Below are positions 18,625 to 26,942 of a stretch of DNA of 64,000 bases, one piece after another. Every line of letters begins with the position of its first letter. Position 1 is the stretch's first letter. Both the position numbers and the translations under genes were made by a program. Below the pieces are notes generated by a model. That model worked only from the letters and a program-made list of their open reading frames with translations, was not told where the DNA came from and searched no databases. The stretch covers positions 1 through 64,000 of the forward strand of contig CANLRQ010000010.1 of assembly GCA_947493575.1 (NCBI GenBank), given 5' to 3'. The stretch is from an uncultured Marinomonas sp. (lineage in GTDB: Bacteria; Pseudomonadota; Gammaproteobacteria; Pseudomonadales; Marinomonadaceae).

Positions 18625-20601
18625 ATGAAATTAGGTGTTTGTTATTATCCCGAACATTGGGCTAAAGGTCGTTGGGTTAAAGATGCACAGGAAATGCGAC
18701 GTATTGGAATTGAGTATGTCCGTATTGGTGAATTTAGTTGGAGCACGATAGAGCCAACTTCTGAATACTTTAATTGGTCTTGGTTAGATGAGTCCTTATC
18801 TATCTTACATGATCATGGTTTGAAAGTGATCTTAGGAACACCAACAGCGACTCCTCCAAAGTGGTTAGTAGATAAATATCCATCGATGCTTGCTACTGAT
18901 GAACAAGGTCGAACGCGAGGTTTTGGTTCTCGTCGTCATTATACGTTTGCAAGTTTAGAATATAGAGAAGAGTGCCGTCGTATTGTTACTCTTATGGCGC
19001 AGCGATATGGCAATCATCCAGCTGTTGTCTCATGGCAAACAGATAATGAATACGGTTGTCATGATACGATTTTAAGCTACTCAGCGGTTGATTTAGATGC
19101 TTTTCGTATTTGGTTAAAAGAAAAATATAAAACGATCCAAGCACTTAATCTTGCATGGGGGAATATTTTTTGGAGCATGGATTATGGCTCATTTGATGAG
19201 ATTGAATTACCTAATTTAACGGTAACTGAGGCAAACCCATCCCATAGATTGGATTTTCAACGTTGCTGCTCTGATCAAGTTGTTGCTTATAACAAACTGC
19301 AAACGGAGGTTTTAAGAAAGTACTCAACTGGTAGAGATTTAGTTCATAACTATATGGGCTTCTTTACTGCATTCGATCATCATAAAGTTGGTGAAGACTT
19401 GGATGTGGCAAGTTGGGACACTTACCCGTTAGGTTTCTTGGATCAAGAAGCTATCTATTCAGATATTGAGAAGAACGAGTATCTTCGTACCGGTCATCCT
19501 GATTTTGGTGCTTTTCACCATGATTTATATAGAGGCTGTGGTAAAGGTCGTTTATGGATTATGGAGCAACAACCGGGACCTGTTAATTGGGCTCCACATA
19601 ATCCTACTCCTGCTGATGGCGCTGTGCGTTTATGGACATGGGAAGCCTTTTCTCATGGGGCTGAAATGGTGTCTTATTTCCGCTGGAGGCAAGCTCCGTT
19701 TGCACAAGAGCAAATGCACGCAGGTTTACTACGACCGGATGCTTCTGTTGCTGAGGCAGCCGTAGAAGCAGAACAAGTTTCTAATGAAGTTAAGTGCTTG
19801 GCGAATGAATTAGGTGTTGATGTCGGCTCGTTAGTTTCTCTACCTGCCGCAGGTAATGTGGCGTTAATGTTTGATTATGATGCTTGTTGGTCTTTAGATA
19901 TCCAACCTCAATCAAAAGCTTATCGTTATATGTTCTGGTGTTACCGAGTATATGAAGCTTTGAGAGAGTTGGGATTAAGCGTTGATATTATTTCTTCGAA
20001 AGCGGAGTTTGAACACTATCAAATGTTAGTGCTACCAGCCCAGGCTTATGTATCACTTGAGTTGGAAGCTCGCTTAGAAAGCTATCAAGGGGTTTTGCTT
20101 GTTGGGCCGCGCTCAGGAAGTAAAACAGAGAGTTATCAAATTCCTGACAATTTACCTCCAGGTCCGTTAGCAAAAATTTTACCTGTAACCGTTGAGAGAG
20201 TTGATGCCCTGCCTGAGCACACAAAAATGGCTGTAAATGGCCAGTGGGGTACAGGTTTACTTAAGCATTGGCATGAACAATTAAAAACAGAGTTGCCTGT
20301 ATTGCTGAGTGATGTTGCTGGTAAAGCTGTGTTAATTGGTGACGATCAGCGTTATTACCTCGGCTCTTGTTTGGATAATGAACTATTGAAAGTGAGTTTA
20401 AGTCGTTTAGCAGAAAAAGCTAATTTGTCGCCTTATTTTTTACCGAAAGGTGTTCGTATAAGACAAAGAGGCAATTTAATCTTCGTATTTAATTACAGTT
20501 CTGAAGATAAAACTTATCGTCCAGACGGCTCATCGGCTTTAATTGGAAGTGATGTGTTACCCCCATGTGGTGTCTCTGTATGGAAAAAAAGAACAAAATA
20601 G
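18625..20601 (+). CDS. Beta-galactosidase, GH42
   Basis: 658-residue glycoside hydrolase of family 42. It begins with the hallmark MKLGVCYYPEHW. The acid/base glutamate is E142 in WQTDNEYG and the nucleophile is E314 in WIMEQQPGPVNW. The trimerisation domain and a small C-terminal beta domain complete the protein. GGGAG at 18613-18617 supports this ATG. There is no signal peptide, so it acts on imported beta-galactosides. Having GH36 and GH42 together lets the same pathway use both anomers. Last gene before a strong hairpin. Confidence 0.95.
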   Translation: MKLGVCYYPEHWAKGRWVKDAQEMRRIGIEYVRIGEFSWSTIEPTSEYFNWSWLDESLSILHDHGLKVILGTPTATPPKWLVDKYPSMLATDEQGRTRGFGSRRHYTFASLEYREECRRIVTLMAQRYGNHPAVVSWQTDNEYGCHDTILSYSAVDLDAFRIWLKEKYKTIQALNLAWGNIFWSMDYGSFDEIELPNLTVTEANPSHRLDFQRCCSDQVVAYNKLQTEVLRKYSTGRDLVHNYMGFFTAFDHHKVGEDLDVASWDTYPLGFLDQEAIYSDIEKNEYLRTGHPDFGAFHHDLYRGCGKGRLWIMEQQPGPVNWAPHNPTPADGAVRLWTWEAFSHGAEMVSYFRWRQAPFAQEQMHAGLLRPDASVAEAAVEAEQVSNEVKCLANELGVDVGSLVSLPAAGNVALMFDYDACWSLDIQPQSKAYRYMFWCYRVYEALRELGLSVDIISSKAEFEHYQMLVLPAQAYVSLELEARLESYQGVLLVGPRSGSKTESYQIPDNLPPGPLAKILPVTVERVDALPEHTKMAVNGQWGTGLLKHWHEQLKTELPVLLSDVAGKAVLIGDDQRYYLGSCLDNELLKVSLSRLAEKANLSPYFLPKGVRIRQRGNLIFVFNYSSEDKTYRPDGSSALIGSDVLPPCGVSVWKKRTK

Positions 20602-20621
20602 TAAGGAATAACCTAAGAAAT

Positions 20622-20666
20622 AACAGAATTTTGTCTTCGTTTGATTGACGAATACAAAATTCTGTT
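20622..20666 (+). terminator. 19-bp hairpin between GH42 and binding-protein genes
   Basis: AACAGAATTTTGTCTTCGT (20622-20640) pairs with 20648-20666 with one mismatch; the loop is TTGATTG. TTTAAT follows. It lies 20 bases after the GH42 stop and just before the second IclR-type box. It may end the ten-gene transcript or allow partial read-through while protecting upstream RNA. Confidence 0.65.
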
Positions 20667-20672
20667 TAATAC

Positions 20673-20687
20673 TGAAACTAAGTTCCA
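20673..20687 (+). promoter_or_regulatory. Second IclR-type box before the binding-protein gene
   Basis: TGAAACTAAGTTCCA differs from the box at 9687-9701 in a single base. It lies 34 bases before the ATG of the solute-binding protein. TAATAA at 20691-20696 may be the -10. This suggests the binding protein has its own promoter under the same regulator. Confidence 0.6.
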
Positions 20688-20721
20688 TTTTAATAAAAAG
20701 AAAAGCGAGGGCTCCTAAAGT

Positions 20722-21945
20722 ATGAAAAAGATTCACTCTTTGATCGCAGGCACTGTTTTAGCAACTATGATGGCATCAGCTCAGGCTGGTACATTAGTTA
20801 TTAACTCCGACCAAGCCGATCCTGCACCTAAGAAAGCATTTGACGAAATCGTAACAAAGTTCGAAGCAGAAAACCCTGATGTAGAAGTAAAATACAACCT
20901 TTATGATAAAGAAGGCTATAAAACGGCTATCCGTAACTGGTTAGCGACTTCTCCACCGGATCTTGTTTTCTGGTATGCGGGTAACCGTATGAAAACGTTT
21001 GTTGAGCGTGGCCTTCTAGAAGATGTTAGTGACATCTGGGATGAGGAAAAATTACACGATGTAATGCCTACCGCTAAGCCTGCAATGACAATTGATGATA
21101 AGCAATGGGGTGTTCCATATACTTATTATCAATGGGGTATTTACTACCGTAAAGATATATTCGAACAGTATGGTATTGAAGAACCAAAAACATGGGATGA
21201 ATTCCTAGCGGCAAGTGCGAAATTAAAAGCAAATGATATAGCACCTGTTTCTATCGGTACTAAGTACCTTTGGACTGCTGCAGGTTGGTTTGATTACATC
21301 AACATGCGTACCAATGGTTTAAAATTCCACATCGATCTAATGGATGGGAAAATTCCTTACACTGATGATCGTGTTCGTAAAACGTTTGAAAACTGGAAAC
21401 AAATGGTTGAGCCAGGTTATTACCTAGAAAACCATTCTTCTTACTCTTGGCAAGAAGCGCAACCGTTTATGTATAACGGCAAAGCGGCAATGTACTTGAT
21501 TGGTAACTTCATTACACCAAACTTCCCTGAAGAGCTAGATGGTAAAATGGGCTTTTTCCAATTTCCTATCATAGATCCAGCAGTGGATGTAGCTGAAGAT
21601 GCACCAATGGATACAATCCATATTCCAGCTAAAGCAACAAATAAAGAAGATGCTCGTAAATTCTTGAAATTTATGTCTAGAGCTGAAAACCAAACTCTAG
21701 TGAATAAAGCGTTGTTACAAATACCTCCACATAAAGATGCAACAGCACCTGATAATTACTTCTTAAATAAAGGGGTGAAAATGCTTAATGAGGCGGATGG
21801 TACGGCACAATTCTATGACCGTGACACAAACCCAAATATGGCAAAAGAAGGTATGAAAGGTTTCCAAGAGTTTATGGTTAAACCAGAGCGTTTAGATGCA
21901 ATCTTGAAACGTTTAGAAAAAGTGCGTAAACGTACTTTTAAATAA
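20722..21945 (+). CDS. Sugar ABC transporter solute-binding protein
   Basis: 407-residue periplasmic binding protein of the CUT1 class (SBP family 1). The signal peptide is MKKIHSLIAGTVLATMMASAQA with cleavage near residue 23; there is no lipobox cysteine. The mature protein starts TLVINSDQADPAPKKAFDEI. It shows the usual inner motifs, such as KDIFEQYGIEEPKTWDEFLA and GKAAMYLIGNF. It completes the transporter whose permeases begin at 9780 and whose ATPase is at 7629. Having its own promoter fits the need for excess binding protein. A strong terminator follows. Confidence 0.92.
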   Translation: MKKIHSLIAGTVLATMMASAQAGTLVINSDQADPAPKKAFDEIVTKFEAENPDVEVKYNLYDKEGYKTAIRNWLATSPPDLVFWYAGNRMKTFVERGLLEDVSDIWDEEKLHDVMPTAKPAMTIDDKQWGVPYTYYQWGIYYRKDIFEQYGIEEPKTWDEFLAASAKLKANDIAPVSIGTKYLWTAAGWFDYINMRTNGLKFHIDLMDGKIPYTDDRVRKTFENWKQMVEPGYYLENHSSYSWQEAQPFMYNGKAAMYLIGNFITPNFPEELDGKMGFFQFPIIDPAVDVAEDAPMDTIHIPAKATNKEDARKFLKFMSRAENQTLVNKALLQIPPHKDATAPDNYFLNKGVKMLNEADGTAQFYDRDTNPNMAKEGMKGFQEFMVKPERLDAILKRLEKVRKRTFK

Positions 21946-21968
21946 AACGTAGAGTAATACATAAAAAG

Positions 21969-22002
21969 CCGCTTTTAGTTTTTATTAAAAGCGGTTTTTT
22001 TT
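21969..22002 (+). terminator. Rho-independent terminator after binding protein
   Basis: CCGCTTTTA (21969-21977) pairs with TAAAAGCGG (21986-21994), followed by eight T. It closes the galactoside island. Confidence 0.85.
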
Positions 22003-22144
22003 GTTTGTTTTCAAAAAAGTAATGAAAAATAAATTGTACTTTTCTTGATCAAAGATAAAAACAGGTTAAACTGGGGTTAATAATTCTCTCGTAATGCTTA
22101 ATGGATAAAGCCTCAAGTATTGTTACTTGTGCTACAGGTTGTGT

Positions 22145-23629
22145 ATGAATTCTCTTGTTCGGTTATTGTTTTTATTTTTTATAAGTGTGGGTATGGCTCG
22201 TTTTAACGTGGCGAATGCAGTTACGCTACTTTTTACGTCTAATATTCCTGATATTTTCCAAAATGACAATGAGCCTGGAATCGCTAATTTAGCTGGTTAT
22301 ATTGAAAAATTGAAAAAAGAATCGGGGGAGGACGTACTTTTTATTCACGGTGGGGACAGTTTATTTCCAAATGCTTTGTCTGTATATGACAAAGGTGCTC
22401 ACATGATTGATATATTAAATGTGATGGAAACCGATGTTTTTATGGTTAATCAAAGGGATTTTGCAAAGGGGTTAGATTCGCTGTCTTTACGCACCCGTGA
22501 AGCAAGTTTTCCGATGATTTTATCTAATGTCCGTGATTTGAGAACTATGGATCCAATAGAAGGTACTTTTCCGTATTTTGTCTTTGAGAGTAATGATATA
22601 TCGATTGGCGTGATGATGATTATGTCGTCTACCGTGAATGATCGTTATTTAAGAGGGGCGGGGTTTGTTAGAGACCCTTTATATGAACTGCAAAAGTTGT
22701 CCAAAAAACTGCGGTTAGAAGGCGCGGATAAGATTGTTGCTGTGATTGAAAGTGATGTGTTTTCTGAGTATCCCATTTCAAAAATGTCGCCCGTTGATTT
22801 ACTGCTTGTTTCCTATGAAGGAAAAGACGTTGTTGATTTTTCAAAAGCACCGTTGTTTGCAAAGGGTGGGGGCAATGATGGGGAGTTAATTAAAATACAT
22901 TTGGATTCTGATAATCAATTCTCAACGGGAGAGATCGTTGATTACTCAAATACGCAAAAAAGCATCAAAGTAAATAAGGTTATTGAAAGTTATTTGAGTC
23001 GTCTGTCTATTGTGCTGGATCAAGAGATCGGCCGTATATTGACGCCAGTGAATTCATATAAAAAGAACGTTAGGACAGCAGAAAGTGCATTGGGGAATCT
23101 TTTCGCCGATGCTATTAGAGAGTCTAGAAAGGCAGACTTTTCAATCATTAATGGCGGTTCAATACGTGGTAACAGCTCTTATGATGCGGGAACCATGCTG
23201 ATTAGAAAAGACATTCAAAAAGAGTTGCCATTCGGCGGTAAAGTGAGTGTTGTTGATATTACTCCTGCGGAGCTAAAGCAAGTGATGGAGCACTCGCTTT
23301 CCAGTGTCGAAGCGCTTTCAGGGCGGTTTTTACAAATTTCTGGTTTTGAAGTCGCGTATGATCTGAGTAACCCAGTTGGTGCTAGAGTCGTTTCTATAAC
23401 GAGTGATGGCCGACCCTTACTGAAAGACAGCTATACCTTAGCAACGGATGATTTCCTTAAGAATGGAGGCGATAAATACGAAGTGCTTCGCAATAAAAGC
23501 GCTAAATCTTACTCTCTAGAAGACCCTCATATTTGGAGTGTAGTTGTTGAATTTATTGAAGACAGAGGTTCAGTTTCTCCTAAAGTAGATGGTAGACTCT
23601 CTAATATTAATTTAAAGGTCATGAATTAA
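22145..23629 (+). CDS. Periplasmic 5'-nucleotidase-like protein lacking metal ligands
   Basis: 494-residue exported protein with a signal peptide ending near VANA (residue 25). The architecture is that of UshA: an N-terminal metallophosphoesterase fold and a C-terminal nucleotide-binding domain with NGGSIR (336-341), LPFGGKV and NGGDKY. The catalytic domain is degenerate: DxH is replaced by TSN (31-33), GNHEFD by NQRDFA (102-107), and the later metal histidines by VAVIESD and VSYEGKD; only GGD (69-71) is kept. It is therefore probably a nucleotide-binding sensor and not an enzyme. I start at ATG 22145, preceded by AGG; a TTG lies 18 bases upstream. Its stop overlaps the next start. Confidence 0.8.
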   Translation: MNSLVRLLFLFFISVGMARFNVANAVTLLFTSNIPDIFQNDNEPGIANLAGYIEKLKKESGEDVLFIHGGDSLFPNALSVYDKGAHMIDILNVMETDVFMVNQRDFAKGLDSLSLRTREASFPMILSNVRDLRTMDPIEGTFPYFVFESNDISIGVMMIMSSTVNDRYLRGAGFVRDPLYELQKLSKKLRLEGADKIVAVIESDVFSEYPISKMSPVDLLLVSYEGKDVVDFSKAPLFAKGGGNDGELIKIHLDSDNQFSTGEIVDYSNTQKSIKVNKVIESYLSRLSIVLDQEIGRILTPVNSYKKNVRTAESALGNLFADAIRESRKADFSIINGGSIRGNSSYDAGTMLIRKDIQKELPFGGKVSVVDITPAELKQVMEHSLSSVEALSGRFLQISGFEVAYDLSNPVGARVVSITSDGRPLLKDSYTLATDDFLKNGGDKYEVLRNKSAKSYSLEDPHIWSVVVEFIEDRGSVSPKVDGRLSNINLKVMN

Positions 23630-25611
23630 TGTTACTAAATAAAAAACCTAAGCTATTTTCTCATATTAGTGGGCAAATAATATGCGGATTTTTACTTATT
23701 ATTATGTGCTTAATGGCCATTAGTTTTATTGCTTTTGAGCGTTTAAGTGTTTTTCAAAGTAATGCTGAGTATAACGAGAGTACAAGTGTTCCGAGTTTTG
23801 ATCAGCTATCTAGTCTAAAACTTCATGTTACTCGTTTATCCTCTTTTGGGCGTGATTTGATAAGAAGTGATTCGCTTGCTCAATTGAGGATCTCAAACAA
23901 TAGTATTCAATTATTGATAAAAAGAATTCGTCTAGAACTGAGTCTAATGAGCGATCAAGAGTCTGCGGATGAATTAAGATCCTTACTTTTAGTATTAGAA
24001 CCTGGCTTAAACCAGTTGTATGAAAAAAGAAGTACAGTACTGCAGCTTGAATCTCAGATTACGCAAAAAATATCAACTATCTTAGATTATTTTGAAAAGA
24101 ACCAGATTGATAGTGGTGCGCAGTCTTTAGAGGAATTTTATGCATGGAACCATCTGACCTATAACATTTCTAGATCAGTGTTTGATCTAATCGTTAAAAA
24201 AAGAAAGTTTGAGATAAAGACGGCAGAATCAAATTTATTATTTAGTTTAGGGCAATTAAATGATCTAAAGTTAGAGTCTAACTCTAGTGAGCTTTTATTT
24301 ATTAACGCTGCAATAGAAGGCCCTCTGGGACTTATTTCTATGTTAGAAATGCGAAGTGATATTCGGTTTCAGCTTATAAGCATTTCAACGCAGAATAGCA
24401 TTATCTCTGATAGCATTTTAAATTATGTTGCTCTACTGTTTAATGAAACAAAAGAGGGTCTTTCTGATCAGGCATTGCAATTAGTAACAGATGCAAGCAA
24501 TGCGCAAGTAAGGCTGAATATCATCATTGTGATCAGTTTGGTGATTATTCTACTTATTTATGCAGGTCTTAAATATCAAGTATTTGATCGAATCGGATTG
24601 TTGCGAAAACTGCTAGCATCAGGGTCGTTATCGAGTCAGCAATTAATGCAGTTCAGAGATCAAAATGAAGTGGGCGAAGTCGCAGATCAGTTAAGACGGT
24701 TTCTAATTAAAATTGAAGAACAACAGTCAACGATTACAACAGTAAGTAAGCAGTTAGCTGATGTGATTCAGCATTCTAATTTGCGTGTTGCTGTGCTTAC
24801 TAATGAATCTATTGTCTATCATAACGAATATTTTGCGGAAGTATTCTCATTATCTAAAATTGATTCAATTAAAGATTTAGCTGAAGAGTTCCATCAAGTA
24901 AAATACAATGAAGTTATGCTGAAAGAGGATGGCGAATCGTCAGTGCTGATTGAGTCTTATTATGATGAAAAATATCATCGATGGTTTGATTTGATTGGTT
25001 CACCTATCACATGGGAAAATCAGAAGTCATTATTACTTAATTTAATTGATGTTACTGAGCGCCAACATACTGCTGCAAGGTATGAAAAGAGTTTATCCGT
25101 TGTTGAGGATGAAGCCTTTAGAGACTCCTTAACTGGGCTTTTTAATCGTAAAAAGTTTGACAGAATAACAGTGGACCTGTCTTACAATAAAAGTGATACA
25201 GAGTTCGCTGTATTGGTTTTTGATATAGACTTTTTTAAAGACTATAACGATATGCTAGGGCACTTAGAAGGTGATGAAGCCTTAAGAAAAGTAGCCAATG
25301 AACTTCTTTCTGTTACGCCAGAAAATGGTTTATGCCTCCGTTATGGTGGCGAGGAGTTCGTAGTAGTGTTATTTGATGTTACTGAGAAGGAGGTTAGTAT
25401 TGTTGCAAACAATGCATTACGTATTATGAGTGACAGATTATGGCCCCATCCCAGCAAACAATGTGATTTTCTAAGTTTTAGTATTGGTGGTGCGTTAAGC
25501 TCCGAATCGAGTTTTGATTTTATTAAGTGTTTTGATTTGGCTGATAAACGCTTATTTCTTGCCAAATCTAATGGTCGAAATCAATTCGCTTTTAAATCTA
25601 ATACTGACTGA
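23629..25611 (+). CDS. Membrane diguanylate cyclase
   Basis: 660-residue inner-membrane protein that should make cyclic di-GMP. A first membrane segment spans residues 17-35. A mostly helical periplasmic domain runs to about 295, followed by a second membrane segment (296-315, IIIVISLVIILLIY). A HAMP-like linker and a PAS-like region (about 375-470) come before the GGDEF domain. The cyclase motif is intact, RYGGEEF with GGEEF at 573-577, and DSLTGLFNRKKFD is present. The inhibitory RxxD site is missing; the corresponding residues are PENG. It is coupled by one base to the nucleotidase-like gene, so that protein may be its periplasmic input. Confidence 0.9.
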   Translation: MLLNKKPKLFSHISGQIICGFLLIIMCLMAISFIAFERLSVFQSNAEYNESTSVPSFDQLSSLKLHVTRLSSFGRDLIRSDSLAQLRISNNSIQLLIKRIRLELSLMSDQESADELRSLLLVLEPGLNQLYEKRSTVLQLESQITQKISTILDYFEKNQIDSGAQSLEEFYAWNHLTYNISRSVFDLIVKKRKFEIKTAESNLLFSLGQLNDLKLESNSSELLFINAAIEGPLGLISMLEMRSDIRFQLISISTQNSIISDSILNYVALLFNETKEGLSDQALQLVTDASNAQVRLNIIIVISLVIILLIYAGLKYQVFDRIGLLRKLLASGSLSSQQLMQFRDQNEVGEVADQLRRFLIKIEEQQSTITTVSKQLADVIQHSNLRVAVLTNESIVYHNEYFAEVFSLSKIDSIKDLAEEFHQVKYNEVMLKEDGESSVLIESYYDEKYHRWFDLIGSPITWENQKSLLLNLIDVTERQHTAARYEKSLSVVEDEAFRDSLTGLFNRKKFDRITVDLSYNKSDTEFAVLVFDIDFFKDYNDMLGHLEGDEALRKVANELLSVTPENGLCLRYGGEEFVVVLFDVTEKEVSIVANNALRIMSDRLWPHPSKQCDFLSFSIGGALSSESSFDFIKCFDLADKRLFLAKSNGRNQFAFKSNTD

Positions 25612-25652
25612 TTTCAATTTAATAATAGCATGCTTTTTAATAAGACTTATTT

Positions 25653-26840
25653 ATGGATTCTACACCTTTAATTTGGCGAAAATTTTCTTTTCCTGATCCT
25701 ATTCGTATTCAACGTTGCCAAAAAATGCCAGAGTTAGGTCCTAAAGTTTTATTTTTTAGTGGGGGGACTGCTTTAAATAAAATCAGTAGGGCTCTAAAAC
25801 ACTATACTCACAACTCTATTCATCTCGTCACTCCATTTGACTCTGGTGGTAGCTCGGCTCGTTTGAGAGATGAGTTTTCTATGCCCGCGGTCGGTGATTT
25901 ACGCAGTCGTTTAATGGCTTTGGCAGATGAAACAGTGCTGGGTCAACCTGAAGTTTACGAGTTATTTAACTACCGACTGAGTAAAGTTGGTGATCAGGGT
26001 GATTTAAAGAAAGAGCTAATTGATATCGCCAGTGGACGTCATGAACTGATTAAACCGATTACTGAGCCTATGAGGCAATTGATTTGCACTCAACTTTCTG
26101 TAATCTTATCTAAAATATCTTCTGGGTTTGATTTACAGGGAGCAAGCATAGGGAACTTAATTATTGCTGGTGGGTATTTGAATAACGATCAACAGTTGGA
26201 CCCTATTGTATTTTTATTTTCTCGACTTGTTAAAGTGTTAGGTACTGTTCAAACGATTGCGGATTCTACTCATAGTCTAGCGGTTGAGTTAGATAATGGA
26301 GACTTTGTCTTCGGTCAGCATAATATAACCGGAAAAGAAAAAGAGCCTCTTACCAGCCCAATTAAGCGTATTTTTTTAAATCATTCATCGGAAGAATACC
26401 GCCCTGCGAAATGTAATTTATTGTCAGATCGGGAAGATATGATAATTAATTCAGATGTTATATGTTACCCTCCGGGTAGTTTTTACACTAGCATGCTTGC
26501 AAACTTGCTGCCTTTAGGCGTATCTGAAGCAATAAAATCAAACCCTAATTTAAAAGTGTACTTACCTAACTTGGGTTCCGACCCTGAACAGCTTGGTATG
26601 AGTTTATTTCAACAGGTTGAAACCATCGTTAAAACGGTCTCATCGAACTCCGTTATTAATGCAAAAGGAGTTCTTGATTTTGTTATTTTAGACGATGCTT
26701 ATTTTAAGCAGACACCTTTGGGTGAGATTAAATTAGTGGAACAGCTGGGAGTGGGTATATTGGTTGCTCCGTTAGTAATAGAAGGTTCTCTATATTATGA
26801 TGAGCATGCAGTGTGTCAACTTCTAGTATCTTTAGTGTAA
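25653..26840 (+). CDS. CofD/YvcK-family protein
   Basis: 395-residue soluble protein of the 2-phospho-L-lactate transferase/YvcK superfamily. Visible motifs are FFSGGTALNKISRAL (34-48), TPFDSGGSSARLRDEF (60-75) and the family's GDLRSRLMALAD (81-92). It looks closest to the stand-alone CofD-related proteins. The cofactor F420 pathway is not expected here, so lactyl transfer is unlikely. YvcK relatives bind UDP-sugars and affect wall metabolism and carbon use. It lies 41 bases after the diguanylate cyclase and about 100 before the response regulator, which suggests a signalling role. No strong ribosome site is visible. Confidence 0.75.
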   Translation: MDSTPLIWRKFSFPDPIRIQRCQKMPELGPKVLFFSGGTALNKISRALKHYTHNSIHLVTPFDSGGSSARLRDEFSMPAVGDLRSRLMALADETVLGQPEVYELFNYRLSKVGDQGDLKKELIDIASGRHELIKPITEPMRQLICTQLSVILSKISSGFDLQGASIGNLIIAGGYLNNDQQLDPIVFLFSRLVKVLGTVQTIADSTHSLAVELDNGDFVFGQHNITGKEKEPLTSPIKRIFLNHSSEEYRPAKCNLLSDREDMIINSDVICYPPGSFYTSMLANLLPLGVSEAIKSNPNLKVYLPNLGSDPEQLGMSLFQQVETIVKTVSSNSVINAKGVLDFVILDDAYFKQTPLGEIKLVEQLGVGILVAPLVIEGSLYYDEHAVCQLLVSLV

Positions 26841-26942
26841 TGACAAGCCGTTGAGCATATTTTAGTGATGTTTTTATTTGTCATAGTTTAAAATGTGTTT
26901 TTTAATTTTAAAAACGTACCAATTAATTATTAGAGTGTGTGT

